64,000 bases of DNA from Candidatus Liberimonas magnetica (GCA_020523885.1 JAJAPY010000001.1:310001-374000), one strand, 5' to 3'. Counted from the stretch's first letter, positions 34,275-44,350 are shown. Numbers and translations are program-made. The notes: a model not told the origin generated them from the sequence alone.

Positions 34275-35372
34275 CTATTTTTTCAACATATTATGCCAGA
34301 GCCAGCCTCCTAATACCAAAGAAATAATGTTTGGCATACACAACATTATTGCTGGCGGTACGTAACCCTTTTCTGCTATATTTAGACCTGTTATTAATAG
34401 CATGTAATAACTAAAAAGTATCAATAAGCTGAACCCAAAACTAATGGATTTTCCGCCTTTCTCAAGGATAATGCCTAAAGGCATGCCTAGGCCGGCAAAA
34501 ATAAAAGGCGCAAAGGCTAATGTTAATCTCATCCAGTATTCGGTTTCTAAAAAATGGATCGGCAAATTCTTTTGTTTAAAATTCTTAATTTCTTCTAAAA
34601 TTGCCTTCCCTTTCATTTCCTTTAAGGATTGGCTAAAGGGCATGGTTTTTTCTGTGATAGGTATAGTAAACATGTAATTTGAAAATTTCATATGGACCAG
34701 GTTCTCGGGGCGGACAGGGTTGGGTTTTTGCCAATAGCCGTCTTTAAGGTTGAATACTATTTCTGAGGGTGTCACAGAAACATATGAAGTTTGAGCTCCT
34801 ATGCGCCAGAACGATGAAGCGTCATCTTTTGTGTTCGAAAACTTATAGATATTTATGCCTTTTATAAGGTTATTCTTTTTATCGACTTTGTTAACGTAGA
34901 CCTTGTACTCGTCTATATTTATTATAGCTTTTTCTTCGAATTTGATTAATGGTTTTTGTTCAATGATCTCTTTATAGATCTTTCTAAATTTATTGTGAGT
35001 AAGAGGGGCGATATTCTGGTTAAAGTACACTAAAAAAATACTCAAAGAAAGTATCAACAATAAAACTGGGGAAGTAAAATCCCAATATTTAAACCCTGTT
35101 GAGCGAAGGGCTGTTATTTCATTGTCTTCAGAAAGCCTGCCATAGGATAAGAGGATCCCAAACAAAACAGCCATGGGTATTGTTAACGTTAAGATATTGG
35201 GCAAAACCAGAATAAAAAGTTTTAAAACAGTCAAAGAGGGTATCCCCTTTGACAAAAGCAGGTTTACAAGTTGAAATACCTGATCTATTAATAAGATGCA
35301 GGAAAACACCAAAAGGCCAAAAATAAATGATTCGACAAACTCTTTTAAAATATATTTATATATTATTTTCAT
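34275..35372 (-). CDS. lptF: LPS export permease, LptF/LptG (YjgP/YjgQ) family
   Basis: 365 residues, paralogous to the gene after it. YILKEFVESFIFGLLVFSCILLIDQVFQ, TLTIPMAVLFGILLSYGRLSEDNEITALRSTG, then a periplasmic domain and C-terminal helices (LAFAPFIFAGLGMPLGIIL). First of the pair in transcription order. It is divergent from the sprA-like gene; the 199-bp AT-rich spacer between them must hold both promoters, but none is strong enough to call. Assignment of F versus G is by order only. Confidence 0.9.
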   Translation of the reverse strand: MKIIYKYILKEFVESFIFGLLVFSCILLIDQVFQLVNLLLSKGIPSLTVLKLFILVLPNILTLTIPMAVLFGILLSYGRLSEDNEITALRSTGFKYWDFTSPVLLLILSLSIFLVYFNQNIAPLTHNKFRKIYKEIIEQKPLIKFEEKAIINIDEYKVYVNKVDKKNNLIKGINIYKFSNTKDDASSFWRIGAQTSYVSVTPSEIVFNLKDGYWQKPNPVRPENLVHMKFSNYMFTIPITEKTMPFSQSLKEMKGKAILEEIKNFKQKNLPIHFLETEYWMRLTLAFAPFIFAGLGMPLGIILEKGGKSISFGFSLLILFSYYMLLITGLNIAEKGYVPPAIMLCMPNIISLVLGGWLWHNMLKK

Positions 35373-35571
35373 ATTTAATTTTCAATTATTTATCTCTATA
35401 CGATATATAACCTGCGAGATTTTCTATTATAGCAAAAATTCTGGTAAAATCAAATAAAATTAGCTATAATAATTAAAAATTTGCTGACAAAACCAAAATG
35501 TTTTAATTTACTGCTTTTTTGCAGTTTATCATAATTTATTGTTTAAAATCTTTATTATTTTAAATTAATCA

Positions 35572-38500
35572 ATGAAAAAACGCATTATATTATCACTGTT
35601 TATTTTATTTTCCCAAATGGCGGTAATCCAATCATTGCATGCTCAAAATATTCTAAACACAAAAAAGAAGTTTTCTATTTTGCAGGACAATAAAGAAATA
35701 TTGCTTTCAATCTCAACATCTCCGGCAAAAAGTACTCAAACTTACCAGACTAAAACCTCGACTTCACAGGCAAATAACGTCACAATATCTTCCCAGACAG
35801 CGAGTATAACACCTACTGAACAAGCCGGCAAGGAATTATTAAATTTTCTTGAACAGAAGAAAATATTATTTTACAGTAAAGAAAGATGGCTTAAAATGCG
35901 CGAGCGTATTGAAGGAACCGGAGAATACCAGCCAGGAGGGGTAAGTGTAAGTACAGCTCCAAAGGCTGCGCCTGCACCATTGCCGCCCGGTCTGACTGTC
36001 GAACTCCCGTATGAATCCCAGCTTTCAATAACAGGCAGGAAGACCATAGGTGTGGCAGTAAAAGCGACTATATATGAAAAACCGGATCCTATAAAAAGGA
36101 TTTCTTCTTCATCAATTGATATGAACCAGGAGTTACAGGTCAGGATCAAAGGCCGCGTGGGAAGAAAAATAAATGTCAACGTTGACTTTGACGATACAAG
36201 TGCAGACAAAAGAGATATATCCGTAGTATACAAAGGCGACCCGAAAGAATTTGTCCAGGAAGCTGCCTTCGGGGATATATCAATGTCTCTTCCTTCTACG
36301 GAATTCGTAGGGTATTCACGCCAGCTTTTTGGCATAAAACTGCTTACAAAATATAAAAGCTGGAATTCCTGGAATTTCTTCAGCCGCACAAAGGGAGATT
36401 CTGAGGTGAAAAGATTTACAGGAAATACACAGCTTGTAAGGCAGAGCATAGCCGATACTTCTTACATACCCTTTAAATACTACCTCATAAAATTCGGAGA
36501 TGATAAAATAAAAAACGGAACTGTGAAAGTCTACAGGGACGACCGTATCGCAAGCAACAATAATATAAATACATCGACTAATACGGTAGTAGAAACCAAA
36601 ATAGACTCGCTGACAACCATAAACCAAACTTACACGGGTGATTTTGACCTGCTCGTTGCCGGCCAGGATTATACGATAGATTACGACAGGGGCATAGTGA
36701 TCTTTAGAAATTCTCTGCCGTCAAACCATGTGGTCGCAGTAGATTATCAAAGGCAAGGAGATGGTTCTTTCTTGAGGGATGATGACGGAAGACTTAAGAT
36801 AGTAAAGGACGAATCAAATACGAACGGCATTACAAGAGAATTAAAAACGTTTTATAATTTAGGAAATGTTAAAATAATCCGGGACGATAGCCGCGGTAAC
36901 TTTATTCTTAAAGTGCAGGACTTAAACGGAGATATTCCTAAAGCGATAGAAGGCGGGAAAAAAGTACCTTTATATTCAACGGTTTCAAACTCCGATATAA
37001 CAGTAGATTTTGAAAGCGGAGTCTTCTTCTTTGAACCTCCGGACCAAAAGCCTTTCCATAATGAATTGTATACGACAGCTAAACATCTATATAATATTTT
37101 TGTAGAGTACCGCTACCGGGTAAAGATAATAAGCCTCGGCAGGTTCGGGATCGTTCCCCAATCAGAGCGTATAACGATGGACGGCAAAGTCATAGTCAGG
37201 GATGCAGATTACTATATCGACTATGACGCCGGCATAGTTACCTTGTTCAATGAAGAAAAAATAAATGAAAGTACAGTTATAGAAATTTCGTATGATTACG
37301 CGCCGTTTGGAACTGCCGGCGGATCAACTTTAGTAGGGACAAGGTCTGAACTCTCCTTAACAAAGAACATTTTTGTCGGCGGTACATTCATTTATAATTT
37401 TGCGGCCAATACCGTAAAGCTGCCGGATATACGTACAACCCCTACGTCTTTAATGGTCTGGGAATCTGATTCAAGGATAAAGGACATTAAACTCCCCTTT
37501 ACGCCCATGAAACTCTCTATAGGCGGGGAATATGCTCAAAGTAAGAATAATCCGAATACCATGGATAAAGCAGTAATCGAATCAATGGAAAGCATAAAAC
37601 TTGAGGATTCTGTTTCATTATTTAACGAGTCCTGGAAACCCGGGAGTAACCCGGACGGATCAAAGTATTACTTAAATGACATAACCTGGGGCAGTGCTAT
37701 GATATCAAAAAGGGATATTAACACGAGCCTTGACCAAAATAACCAGGAAAAGCAGCAAGTTCTTGTAATTGACTATTCCCTAGACCCGCTCCGTCAAACA
37801 GAACTGTCGATCGTACAACCGATATCCAATGTCGGTGTGGATTATTCTAAAAAGCTTTTTCTTGAGACCTGGATTCTGGGTGACGCAAAGGGCGAAGAAT
37901 TGCTCATTTCATACGGATCTTTTAACGAAAGGGTTGATAGCGATGTAAATACTCTGCCAAAGACAGAAGATAAAAATCAAGATGGTACCCTTGGTACTGG
38001 AGAAGATATAGGATGGTTTTTTATAAATCCTGACGGGAAAAAGGAAACGGTAAATATAAAGGCAAAACTCGATACTGAAGACTTAGATGGCGACGGTGTC
38101 CTAAAGACTGCTGATACTATAGCTTCACCCGGGCCGTTTGGCCTGGGACAGGGAAAACAGTTGATAGATAATAACGGTGTAGCTTATTCAGCTGTTACCT
38201 GGTCAGGATGGAAATATTTTAAGGTACCGTTAAATATAACCAATTTTGATGACTGGAAAGGCATTAAGCAGGTAAGGATTACTTTGCGCAACAGTGGAGC
38301 TGGAACAAAAGCCGGGCATATAGAAATAGGGAACATATCCTTGATAAGCAACAGGTGGGAGATTTCAGGAAATACGGTTGCAGGCAGCACTATTGCTATA
38401 TCTGCAATAAACAATGAAGAAAATCCGGACTATGCATCCTTAAGGACATACCCTGATTACCAGAGCCTTTATGATATGCAAAGCACCGATTCTCTTACAG

Positions 38501-41001
38501 CAAGGGAACAGGCCTTATCTGTAAGATACAACGTGTATAAAGCAACTACAGCCGAGCTCGGTACCAGGCTCCTATTCGGAAGAGCCTATGACCTGTCTAA
38601 CTACAAATATTTTAAATTCTTTGTATACAATAAGAATGCCGACGGTGATACTATTTTTCTACAGGTAGGCAATGACACGAACTATTTCGAGTACTCTGTT
38701 CCGGTAAACTGGGCCGGGTGGAAATTAATAACTATCCAGCAAGCAGATATAAACGGTGATAATAAACCTGAGAAATGGCTTGCTGACGCAACACCCGGAG
38801 CAAAAACAAAAATCACCGGTAACCCAAATTTGCTTAACATAAGCCAGCTGAGGGTCGGGGTAAGAGCCAAGGGCCCTGACAAATCAGGTGAGGTTTGGTT
38901 CAATGAGATACATGTCAGCGAAGCGTGGAAAAAAGAAGGGAATGCCTGGCGTTTGAATACCGACCTTGACTGGCCTGGCTGGATATCTATGGGGGGGAAA
39001 AGAAAGTCAATAGATAGAAGTTTTCAAACTTTTTCTGCGGATGTTTATAACCGGGATTATCTGGAAGATTCGGGATATTTTAATCTTGTAAGAATCCCGT
39101 TTCTGCCTATCAATACAAACCTTACCAAAACAAGAACGATTACACCTGCGGTCGCTCAAAATCAGCCCGGGGACCTTGTATCTATACTTCAAGAAGGACG
39201 GGTAATAAGTTATACGGGTTCTGCTTCTGCCAATCCAAACCTTCAACTGTTCTTTTCACCGGTAACCAAATATATTCCTGTTATGCGAAAGCTCATTCCG
39301 ACTATAGGGGGTTCATACTCCAGGTCTATAACCGATTCAAACCAGATAAAAAGGCTTGAGGACAAAGATACCTTAAGCGGGAATTTAAGTTATGAATTTC
39401 CTCTTAAATTCGATAATTTTATGCCCTTTAAAACCGGGCTTAACATTTTTCCGGGCAACATTTCCGGAAATTATAGTGTAACAAATTCTTTCTTTAAGGT
39501 CTATCCTTCGACAAGTATCACTGACAGTGATAGCTTTCTTAGCCTTGATACTTTAAACAAGTATCTGGAGATCTCTAATTATAGTACATTGGAAATAACC
39601 GAAGCCTGGAGGGCAAATGCGCCTTTCCAGTTCTGGAAAAACTTTACATTTTCTCCCAGCTACAGTTTGTCTAAGGTAAAGGCAAAAGATAAAGCCTTTG
39701 ACTCTTCTCATGAACAATATCCAAAAGCTGCAAGCCAGAATGTAGCCGCGAGTTCAAGCTTAAGGATATTTTCCTGGCTCAATCCGGCATTTTCATATAA
39801 TATTACTACCAATGAAAACTATAATTTATATTATAGTACGGTAAACCCGTTTAAAATAATTTATCCTTCTCAAACAAAATATATAGACAGGAACAGTAAT
39901 GCGGAAGTTAGCTGGAATTTTCAGGTTAAAGATGTGGTTAAGACAAAATATTTCGAGTCTTTGGGGTTTGCAGCTTCCTATAAGCAATTTGATAATGATA
40001 TATATGAAAATGTTGAGAGTTCTTATAGCGTAATAGGGATCTTTGACAGCAAAAGATTATGGATACGCGAAAATCTGCTCAAACCTTTAAACCCGGGCAA
40101 TACTACATTTTACAGAATAAAATCCATAACGAAAAGAGATGACAGACGGCTCTCCGGTAATTACAAACCGTTTGAGGCTTTTCCAATCACCGGCAGGTTT
40201 TCTCCGTTCAAAACCTTATCTACAAACTTTACGTACACGGACAGCCTTCAAAACACATACACTACGGGGACTCAACAAGATGTGTTGACTGTGCTTTGGC
40301 CGGACCTTAACATAGGGCTTAACAAATGGGAAAAGTTAGTCTGGCTTGAGAGATGGCTTGATGATTCAAGTTTAAACCTGCGCCACCAAAAAAAATATTC
40401 TACTACTTCAAGCGTTTCTCAAAACAATACCCTGACCTATGGAAGTGACATAAGGTTCCGTTTAAAGAAAAGACTCGAATTAAGTTTGGGAGGAAATTAC
40501 TCTAACACTAAAGACGAAGACCTTACAAAAATAGTCCCTATAGTTACTAATAAGGGCGACAACACGTCCTTGTATACCCAGACAGGTTTTAATATAAAAG
40601 TCTGGCGTTTTACAGTAAGGTATGATTATGCCAAAAACTTTGGTGAAGACGGGGCAGGCAAGATAACCGCAGACCTGATAACTCATGCCGGTACAGTACA
40701 AACAAATGCAGATATGTCGTTTCCTCACGGCCTTCCGCTGCCGTTTACTAAGAGGACCCTGCCTTTAACTAACAGGCTGATATTTAGTTCAAATTTAAAA
40801 TATATCAGCAAAATCTCCTCGATTAATATCGGAACAGACAATACAGACCAGTACAGCCTGAGCTCTACAGGTGATTATGAAATATCACAAAACTTCAGGG
40901 CAGCCTTAGGTTTTGGTTATAGCTACCTTATGAACAGGAGTGATTCCGACCAGAATTTTCATGCTCTTGAAGCCTCAGCTAAATTAACGATACAATTCTA
41001 A
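35572..41001 (+). CDS. sprA: SprA-like giant outer-membrane protein (type IX secretion translocon homologue)
   Basis: 1809 residues; Bacteroidota SprA is usually 2300-2500. Signal peptide at about 1-25 (LSLFILFSQMAVIQSLHAQ). SprA-typical blocks are LQVRIKGRVGRKINVNVDFDD, ISVVYKGDPKEFVQEAAFGDIS, YSRQLFGIKLL, the repeated DYDxGIV blocks (YTIDYDRGIVIFRNSLP, YYIDYDAGIVTLFNEEK), and a long strand-rich barrel region ending KLTIQF with a terminal phenylalanine. SprA forms the outer-membrane pore through which folded type IX clients leave the cell. No ribosome binding site precedes the ATG; TTGTTT-16-TAAATT lies 5 nt upstream of it, possibly a leaderless start. Confidence 0.85.
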   Translation: MKKRIILSLFILFSQMAVIQSLHAQNILNTKKKFSILQDNKEILLSISTSPAKSTQTYQTKTSTSQANNVTISSQTASITPTEQAGKELLNFLEQKKILFYSKERWLKMRERIEGTGEYQPGGVSVSTAPKAAPAPLPPGLTVELPYESQLSITGRKTIGVAVKATIYEKPDPIKRISSSSIDMNQELQVRIKGRVGRKINVNVDFDDTSADKRDISVVYKGDPKEFVQEAAFGDISMSLPSTEFVGYSRQLFGIKLLTKYKSWNSWNFFSRTKGDSEVKRFTGNTQLVRQSIADTSYIPFKYYLIKFGDDKIKNGTVKVYRDDRIASNNNINTSTNTVVETKIDSLTTINQTYTGDFDLLVAGQDYTIDYDRGIVIFRNSLPSNHVVAVDYQRQGDGSFLRDDDGRLKIVKDESNTNGITRELKTFYNLGNVKIIRDDSRGNFILKVQDLNGDIPKAIEGGKKVPLYSTVSNSDITVDFESGVFFFEPPDQKPFHNELYTTAKHLYNIFVEYRYRVKIISLGRFGIVPQSERITMDGKVIVRDADYYIDYDAGIVTLFNEEKINESTVIEISYDYAPFGTAGGSTLVGTRSELSLTKNIFVGGTFIYNFAANTVKLPDIRTTPTSLMVWESDSRIKDIKLPFTPMKLSIGGEYAQSKNNPNTMDKAVIESMESIKLEDSVSLFNESWKPGSNPDGSKYYLNDITWGSAMISKRDINTSLDQNNQEKQQVLVIDYSLDPLRQTELSIVQPISNVGVDYSKKLFLETWILGDAKGEELLISYGSFNERVDSDVNTLPKTEDKNQDGTLGTGEDIGWFFINPDGKKETVNIKAKLDTEDLDGDGVLKTADTIASPGPFGLGQGKQLIDNNGVAYSAVTWSGWKYFKVPLNITNFDDWKGIKQVRITLRNSGAGTKAGHIEIGNISLISNRWEISGNTVAGSTIAISAINNEENPDYASLRTYPDYQSLYDMQSTDSLTAREQALSVRYNVYKATTAELGTRLLFGRAYDLSNYKYFKFFVYNKNADGDTIFLQVGNDTNYFEYSVPVNWAGWKLITIQQADINGDNKPEKWLADATPGAKTKITGNPNLLNISQLRVGVRAKGPDKSGEVWFNEIHVSEAWKKEGNAWRLNTDLDWPGWISMGGKRKSIDRSFQTFSADVYNRDYLEDSGYFNLVRIPFLPINTNLTKTRTITPAVAQNQPGDLVSILQEGRVISYTGSASANPNLQLFFSPVTKYIPVMRKLIPTIGGSYSRSITDSNQIKRLEDKDTLSGNLSYEFPLKFDNFMPFKTGLNIFPGNISGNYSVTNSFFKVYPSTSITDSDSFLSLDTLNKYLEISNYSTLEITEAWRANAPFQFWKNFTFSPSYSLSKVKAKDKAFDSSHEQYPKAASQNVAASSSLRIFSWLNPAFSYNITTNENYNLYYSTVNPFKIIYPSQTKYIDRNSNAEVSWNFQVKDVVKTKYFESLGFAASYKQFDNDIYENVESSYSVIGIFDSKRLWIRENLLKPLNPGNTTFYRIKSITKRDDRRLSGNYKPFEAFPITGRFSPFKTLSTNFTYTDSLQNTYTTGTQQDVLTVLWPDLNIGLNKWEKLVWLERWLDDSSLNLRHQKKYSTTSSVSQNNTLTYGSDIRFRLKKRLELSLGGNYSNTKDEDLTKIVPIVTNKGDNTSLYTQTGFNIKVWRFTVRYDYAKNFGEDGAGKITADLITHAGTVQTNADMSFPHGLPLPFTKRTLPLTNRLIFSSNLKYISKISSINIGTDNTDQYSLSSTGDYEISQNFRAALGFGYSYLMNRSDSDQNFHALEASAKLTIQF

Positions 41002-41017
41002 AAATTACATACAGTAT

Positions 41018-41078
41018 AAATCCCAATAACAAATCGAATGAGTTAATTTGGGAATTTGACATTAGCTTGTTGGGATTT
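41018..41078 (+). repeat. Heptad inverted repeat 11 (AAATCCC words)
   Basis: Left arm AAATCCC AATAACA A (41018-41032) and right arm TTGTTGGGATTT (41067-41078), with heptad words (AAATCCC AACAAGC TAATGTC) on the reverse strand. It shares words with the inner hairpin of repeat 10. It ends 5 nt before the comF start, leaving no Shine-Dalgarno. Confidence 0.68.
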
Positions 41079-41083
41079 AACCT

Positions 41084-41797
41084 ATGCCGTCTCTACAGCA
41101 ACATATAATTAATTTATTTTTCCCGGTCACATGTATTCAATGCGGTTCGGATCTGGCAGCTGATGATAACCTGAGAGTCTGTTCGGATTGCTGGCGAAAC
41201 ATAAAACAAATAGGGGATATATATTGCCAAAAGTGCGGCTCCTATCTGCCCGATGGGGGGGCTTTGTGCTATACTTGCAAAAAAAACCCAAAATATTACT
41301 TTGAGTACCTGCGCGCTTACGGCATGTATGACGGTGTTTTAAGGGATTTAATACACAAGTTTAAATATAAGAACAGGGATTACCTTTCAAGGTTCCTAGG
41401 CAAACTTCTTAAAGACACGATACAAAAGCATAAAGAGCTCATAGATGTAGATTATATTATCCCAGTCCCGATGCACTGGTTTAAGAAATTATTAAGAGGT
41501 TATAATCAGACAGAACTTCTTGCATTGAATATCTCTAAGTATTATGGAAAGGCCGTATTAAATAATTCGCTTATAAGGACAAAATATACAAATTCACAGA
41601 TAAAGCTGAAAAAAGAGGAAAGGATGGGAAACATAAAAGGCTGTTTTTCCGTTAAGTACAGAGAAACCCTTAAAAATAAAAGAGTTTTATTGGTTGATGA
41701 TGTTTGCACGACGGGAGCCACAATAAATGAATGTTCTAAAGCCTTGAAAAAAGCAGGCGCAAGCAAAATTTATGCTGTAGCTGTAGCGCGGGATTAG
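41084..41797 (+). CDS. comF: ComF-family phosphoribosyltransferase-like protein
   Basis: 237 residues. An N-terminal zinc-ribbon-like segment has four CxxC pairs (CIQCG, CSDC, CQKCG, CYTCK). A PRPP-binding domain follows: DYIIPVPMHWFKKLLRGYNQTELLA and RVLLVDDVCTTGATINEC. In naturally competent bacteria ComF takes part in DNA uptake at the cytoplasmic side; in many others its role is unknown. A run of seven G lies in the coding sequence at 41255-41261. Confidence 0.93.
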   Translation: MPSLQQHIINLFFPVTCIQCGSDLAADDNLRVCSDCWRNIKQIGDIYCQKCGSYLPDGGALCYTCKKNPKYYFEYLRAYGMYDGVLRDLIHKFKYKNRDYLSRFLGKLLKDTIQKHKELIDVDYIIPVPMHWFKKLLRGYNQTELLALNISKYYGKAVLNNSLIRTKYTNSQIKLKKEERMGNIKGCFSVKYRETLKNKRVLLVDDVCTTGATINECSKALKKAGASKIYAVAVARD

Positions 41798-41864
41798 TTT
41801 AGTTCAATGGGCGCAGGGAAAGTTGTAAAGAACTTACTAATTTTGTAAAATTCACTAATAAATT

Positions 41865-43658
41865 ATGAATATAAAAAAAATAAAACTATTTATAAATATA
41901 GGGTTGTTATTGGGTGGCAGTATTTTCTTATGCTCTGGATGCAGTTCTCTTGAGAGGAGTTTGATCTCCGGGGATGACAACATAAGGCAGTCTGCTTTGG
42001 ATAAATTAACCATTCTTGAGCCTTACCAAAAGGCTAAGCTTGTTAATCCTCTTTTACAAGACCTTGATAGCAGCTATTGGGAAGTAAGGGCAAGGGCTGC
42101 GGAGGCTTTAGGTTCGATCACGGATAAAAAAGTACTTGAGGCGCTAGTAAAAGCATTGAAAGATGACGATAAGGAAGTTAGGGTCAAGGCTGCGCAATCT
42201 CTGGGAAAATTAAGGGATCCCAATTCGATAGCTCCATTAATTGAAGCTACAAACGATAAAGAATATGATGTCAGAAAAAGTGCCGTGATAGCTTTGGGTA
42301 TAATAGGGACATGCGCATCAGGAGATGAGGAAGTACTCGATGCACTTATAAAAATTTTGAAGGATGTTAATAATGATTTAAAAATAGATGCATTATGGTC
42401 AATTGTGTGTTTTGGCGAAAAGGCCATAGAGCCTCTTTTCGGGCTTCTAAAAGACGAAAACTTCTATATTAGATGGACAGTTGAAGCAGGCTTGGTGAAT
42501 ATAGGGGCAACAGCTGCAAAATATTTGGACGAAGTATTTCCAAACCAGGAATGGTTTGTAAAATGGCGGATAGTAAAAATGCTTGGTTTGATAAAAGGCA
42601 AGGAAAGCAATAAAGCCCTGGAATATTCACTAGGAAGTAATGAAGATGTAAAGTTCAAAGCTACCGAAGCTCTTGGGCTAAAAAACAACCCGGATATGGT
42701 TCAACCATTATTAAAATATCTTAAAGATAAGGATCCCAATATCAGGATGAGGGTAATCGAGTATCTTGGGTTTTCTGAAAATAAAAACGTTATAAAGGAT
42801 ATACTGCCTTTCATTAAAGATGGAGATAAAAATATCAAAGAAGAAGCTTTAGCATCTATTGATCTGCTGGGATATAAGCCGGACACGTTGGAAGATAAAA
42901 TTACTTATTTTGTTTCAAAGAAGAAGTGGCCTGAGCTGAACGGTCTTGGAACCAAAACGGTTAAGAAGTTGATAGAAATGCTGTATAATACAACAAACGA
43001 TGATATAAAAGCCATGTTCATTGAAGCACTCGGTGAAATGAAATACAGGGCCGTATTCAGGCCCGTTTTGTCGAATGCGCGCAGTGTAAATCCCAAGGTG
43101 CGCTTGGCAGTACTTGAAGCTTTGACGAAAATCCAGGATGTTGATATCATTGATGAAGTAATAAGTGCGTTACACGATGAAGATGAAGGTGTTGTAATAA
43201 AAGCTATACAAATTTTAGCAAAAAAGAAGGACCAAAGAGCGATCAAATCCTTAGTAAAAATACTTGCTTCCGAAAGCGTCAGGGTACGGGATGAGTTGAT
43301 AACCGCACTTGTAAGTTTTGGCAAACCGGCTATAAATGCCGTTATTTCAAGATTGAGAGATAATAATAGTGCAAGAGATGCTGCTATCAAGATACTTGAA
43401 AATATGACTTTTATTGAAGCCAAGGCAGGCCTTGATAATTACTGGCATCAAAAGCAGGTCAAACTAAAAATAGAAAAAGAGAAATCAAGAAAAAAACCGA
43501 AAGTAAATAAAAAGGATGAATCGGAGGATAAACAAGGATCAGCCGTGACAAATGGTCAAAAAGATGATAATAATAAAGTACAGGAAAATCAAACGCAAAA
43601 AAGCAATGAAGATGAAAAAAAGACCGATGCGAAAAAAGGCGGCGAAAACAACAAATAG
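41865..43658 (+). CDS. HEAT-repeat lipoprotein
   Basis: 597 residues. A signal peptide ends in the lipobox LCSGC (Cys about residue 25). From about residue 50 there are a dozen or so PBS-lyase/HEAT repeats of the form D-x-x-x-x-VRxxAAxALGxIxD, such as YWEVRARAAEALGSITDKK and DKEVRVKAAQSLGKLRD. A low-complexity, very charged tail (KEKSRKKPKVNKKDESED and onward) ends the protein. Likely a periplasm-facing scaffold; partners unknown. No Shine-Dalgarno; TTGTAA-17-TAAAAT ends 13 nt before the ATG. Confidence 0.87.
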   Translation: MNIKKIKLFINIGLLLGGSIFLCSGCSSLERSLISGDDNIRQSALDKLTILEPYQKAKLVNPLLQDLDSSYWEVRARAAEALGSITDKKVLEALVKALKDDDKEVRVKAAQSLGKLRDPNSIAPLIEATNDKEYDVRKSAVIALGIIGTCASGDEEVLDALIKILKDVNNDLKIDALWSIVCFGEKAIEPLFGLLKDENFYIRWTVEAGLVNIGATAAKYLDEVFPNQEWFVKWRIVKMLGLIKGKESNKALEYSLGSNEDVKFKATEALGLKNNPDMVQPLLKYLKDKDPNIRMRVIEYLGFSENKNVIKDILPFIKDGDKNIKEEALASIDLLGYKPDTLEDKITYFVSKKKWPELNGLGTKTVKKLIEMLYNTTNDDIKAMFIEALGEMKYRAVFRPVLSNARSVNPKVRLAVLEALTKIQDVDIIDEVISALHDEDEGVVIKAIQILAKKKDQRAIKSLVKILASESVRVRDELITALVSFGKPAINAVISRLRDNNSARDAAIKILENMTFIEAKAGLDNYWHQKQVKLKIEKEKSRKKPKVNKKDESEDKQGSAVTNGQKDDNNKVQENQTQKSNEDEKKTDAKKGGENNK

Positions 43659-43678
43659 AATCAGAAAAAACAAATATT

Positions 43679-43707
43679 TTGACAAAAAGGTCAGATTTTA
43701 ATAAAAT
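43679..43707 (+). promoter_or_regulatory. Promoter of psd, apparently leaderless
   Basis: TTGACA (43679-43684), 17 bp, TAAAAT (43702-43707), then 7 nt to the ATG at 43715. The predicted transcription start falls on or next to the start codon, and no Shine-Dalgarno is present. Confidence 0.72.
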
Positions 43708-43714
43708 ATCCAAC

Positions 43715-44323
43715 ATGTCTATAGCTAAAGCAGGTTTTCCATTTATAATAATTCCATTGATAATAGGAGTAATTTTATTGTTCCTTGGGGGGGGCTGGAA
43801 ATATCCCGGGGCATTCTTTATTTTGCTTTGTTTCTTTTGCTGTTATTTCTTTCGTGATCCTAAAAGGAACGTCCCACATGACGAAAAACTTGTAATTTCA
43901 CCGGCAGACGGAAGGATAATGGAAATTATTAAAGAAGGTGACACCAATGTCATAAGGATATTCTTATCGGTATTTAATGTGCATTTACAGCGTTCTCCAG
44001 TATCAGGCAAAGTTGTGTCAATGGATTATAAGCCGGGTAAATTCCTTCCGGCCATGGATAAAGCAGCACACATGGAAAATGAGCAGAACATAATTAAAAT
44101 AAGGAACGCAAACGGCGAGTATACAGTAAAACAGATAGCCGGGATACTTGCAAGAAGGGTCGTATCTTGGGTAAAAAAGAACGATGAACTAAAAATGGGC
44201 CAGCAAATAGGATTAATAAAATTCGGTTCTCAAGTCGATATATCCATACCTGTATCTGCACGGATTAAGGTCAAAGAAGGCGATAAAGTAACAGGCGGCG
44301 AAACTGTCCTATCAGAATTATAA
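43715..44323 (+). CDS. psd: Phosphatidylserine decarboxylase proenzyme (short, Psd-A type)
   Basis: 202 residues, the short form also found in archaea-like and Bacteroidota sets. Two N-terminal membrane segments are followed by CYFFRDPKRNVP, ISPADGRIMEI, IFLSVFNVHLQRSP and the self-cleavage site FGSQVD (Gly171-Ser172), where the pyruvoyl cofactor is made. It converts phosphatidylserine to phosphatidylethanolamine at the inner membrane. The start at 43715 is chosen because the upstream in-frame TTG is the -35 box. A run of eight G (43787-43794) in the codons for L-G-G-G is a frameshift-prone tract. pssA follows 27 nt downstream. Confidence 0.94.
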   Translation: MSIAKAGFPFIIIPLIIGVILLFLGGGWKYPGAFFILLCFFCCYFFRDPKRNVPHDEKLVISPADGRIMEIIKEGDTNVIRIFLSVFNVHLQRSPVSGKVVSMDYKPGKFLPAMDKAAHMENEQNIIKIRNANGEYTVKQIAGILARRVVSWVKKNDELKMGQQIGLIKFGSQVDISIPVSARIKVKEGDKVTGGETVLSEL

Positions 44324-44350
44324 ATATTTTATCTAGAAACGGGAAAATAA

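Noticed and set aside
35871-36449. 192-codon minus-strand frame inside the sprA-like gene
   Set aside because: Lies entirely opposite a strongly coding gene, with no ribosome binding site; a shadow frame.
43679-43714. Upstream TTG start for psd
   Set aside because: The TTG is the first half of a near-perfect -35 box, and the extra 12 residues are not family-like.
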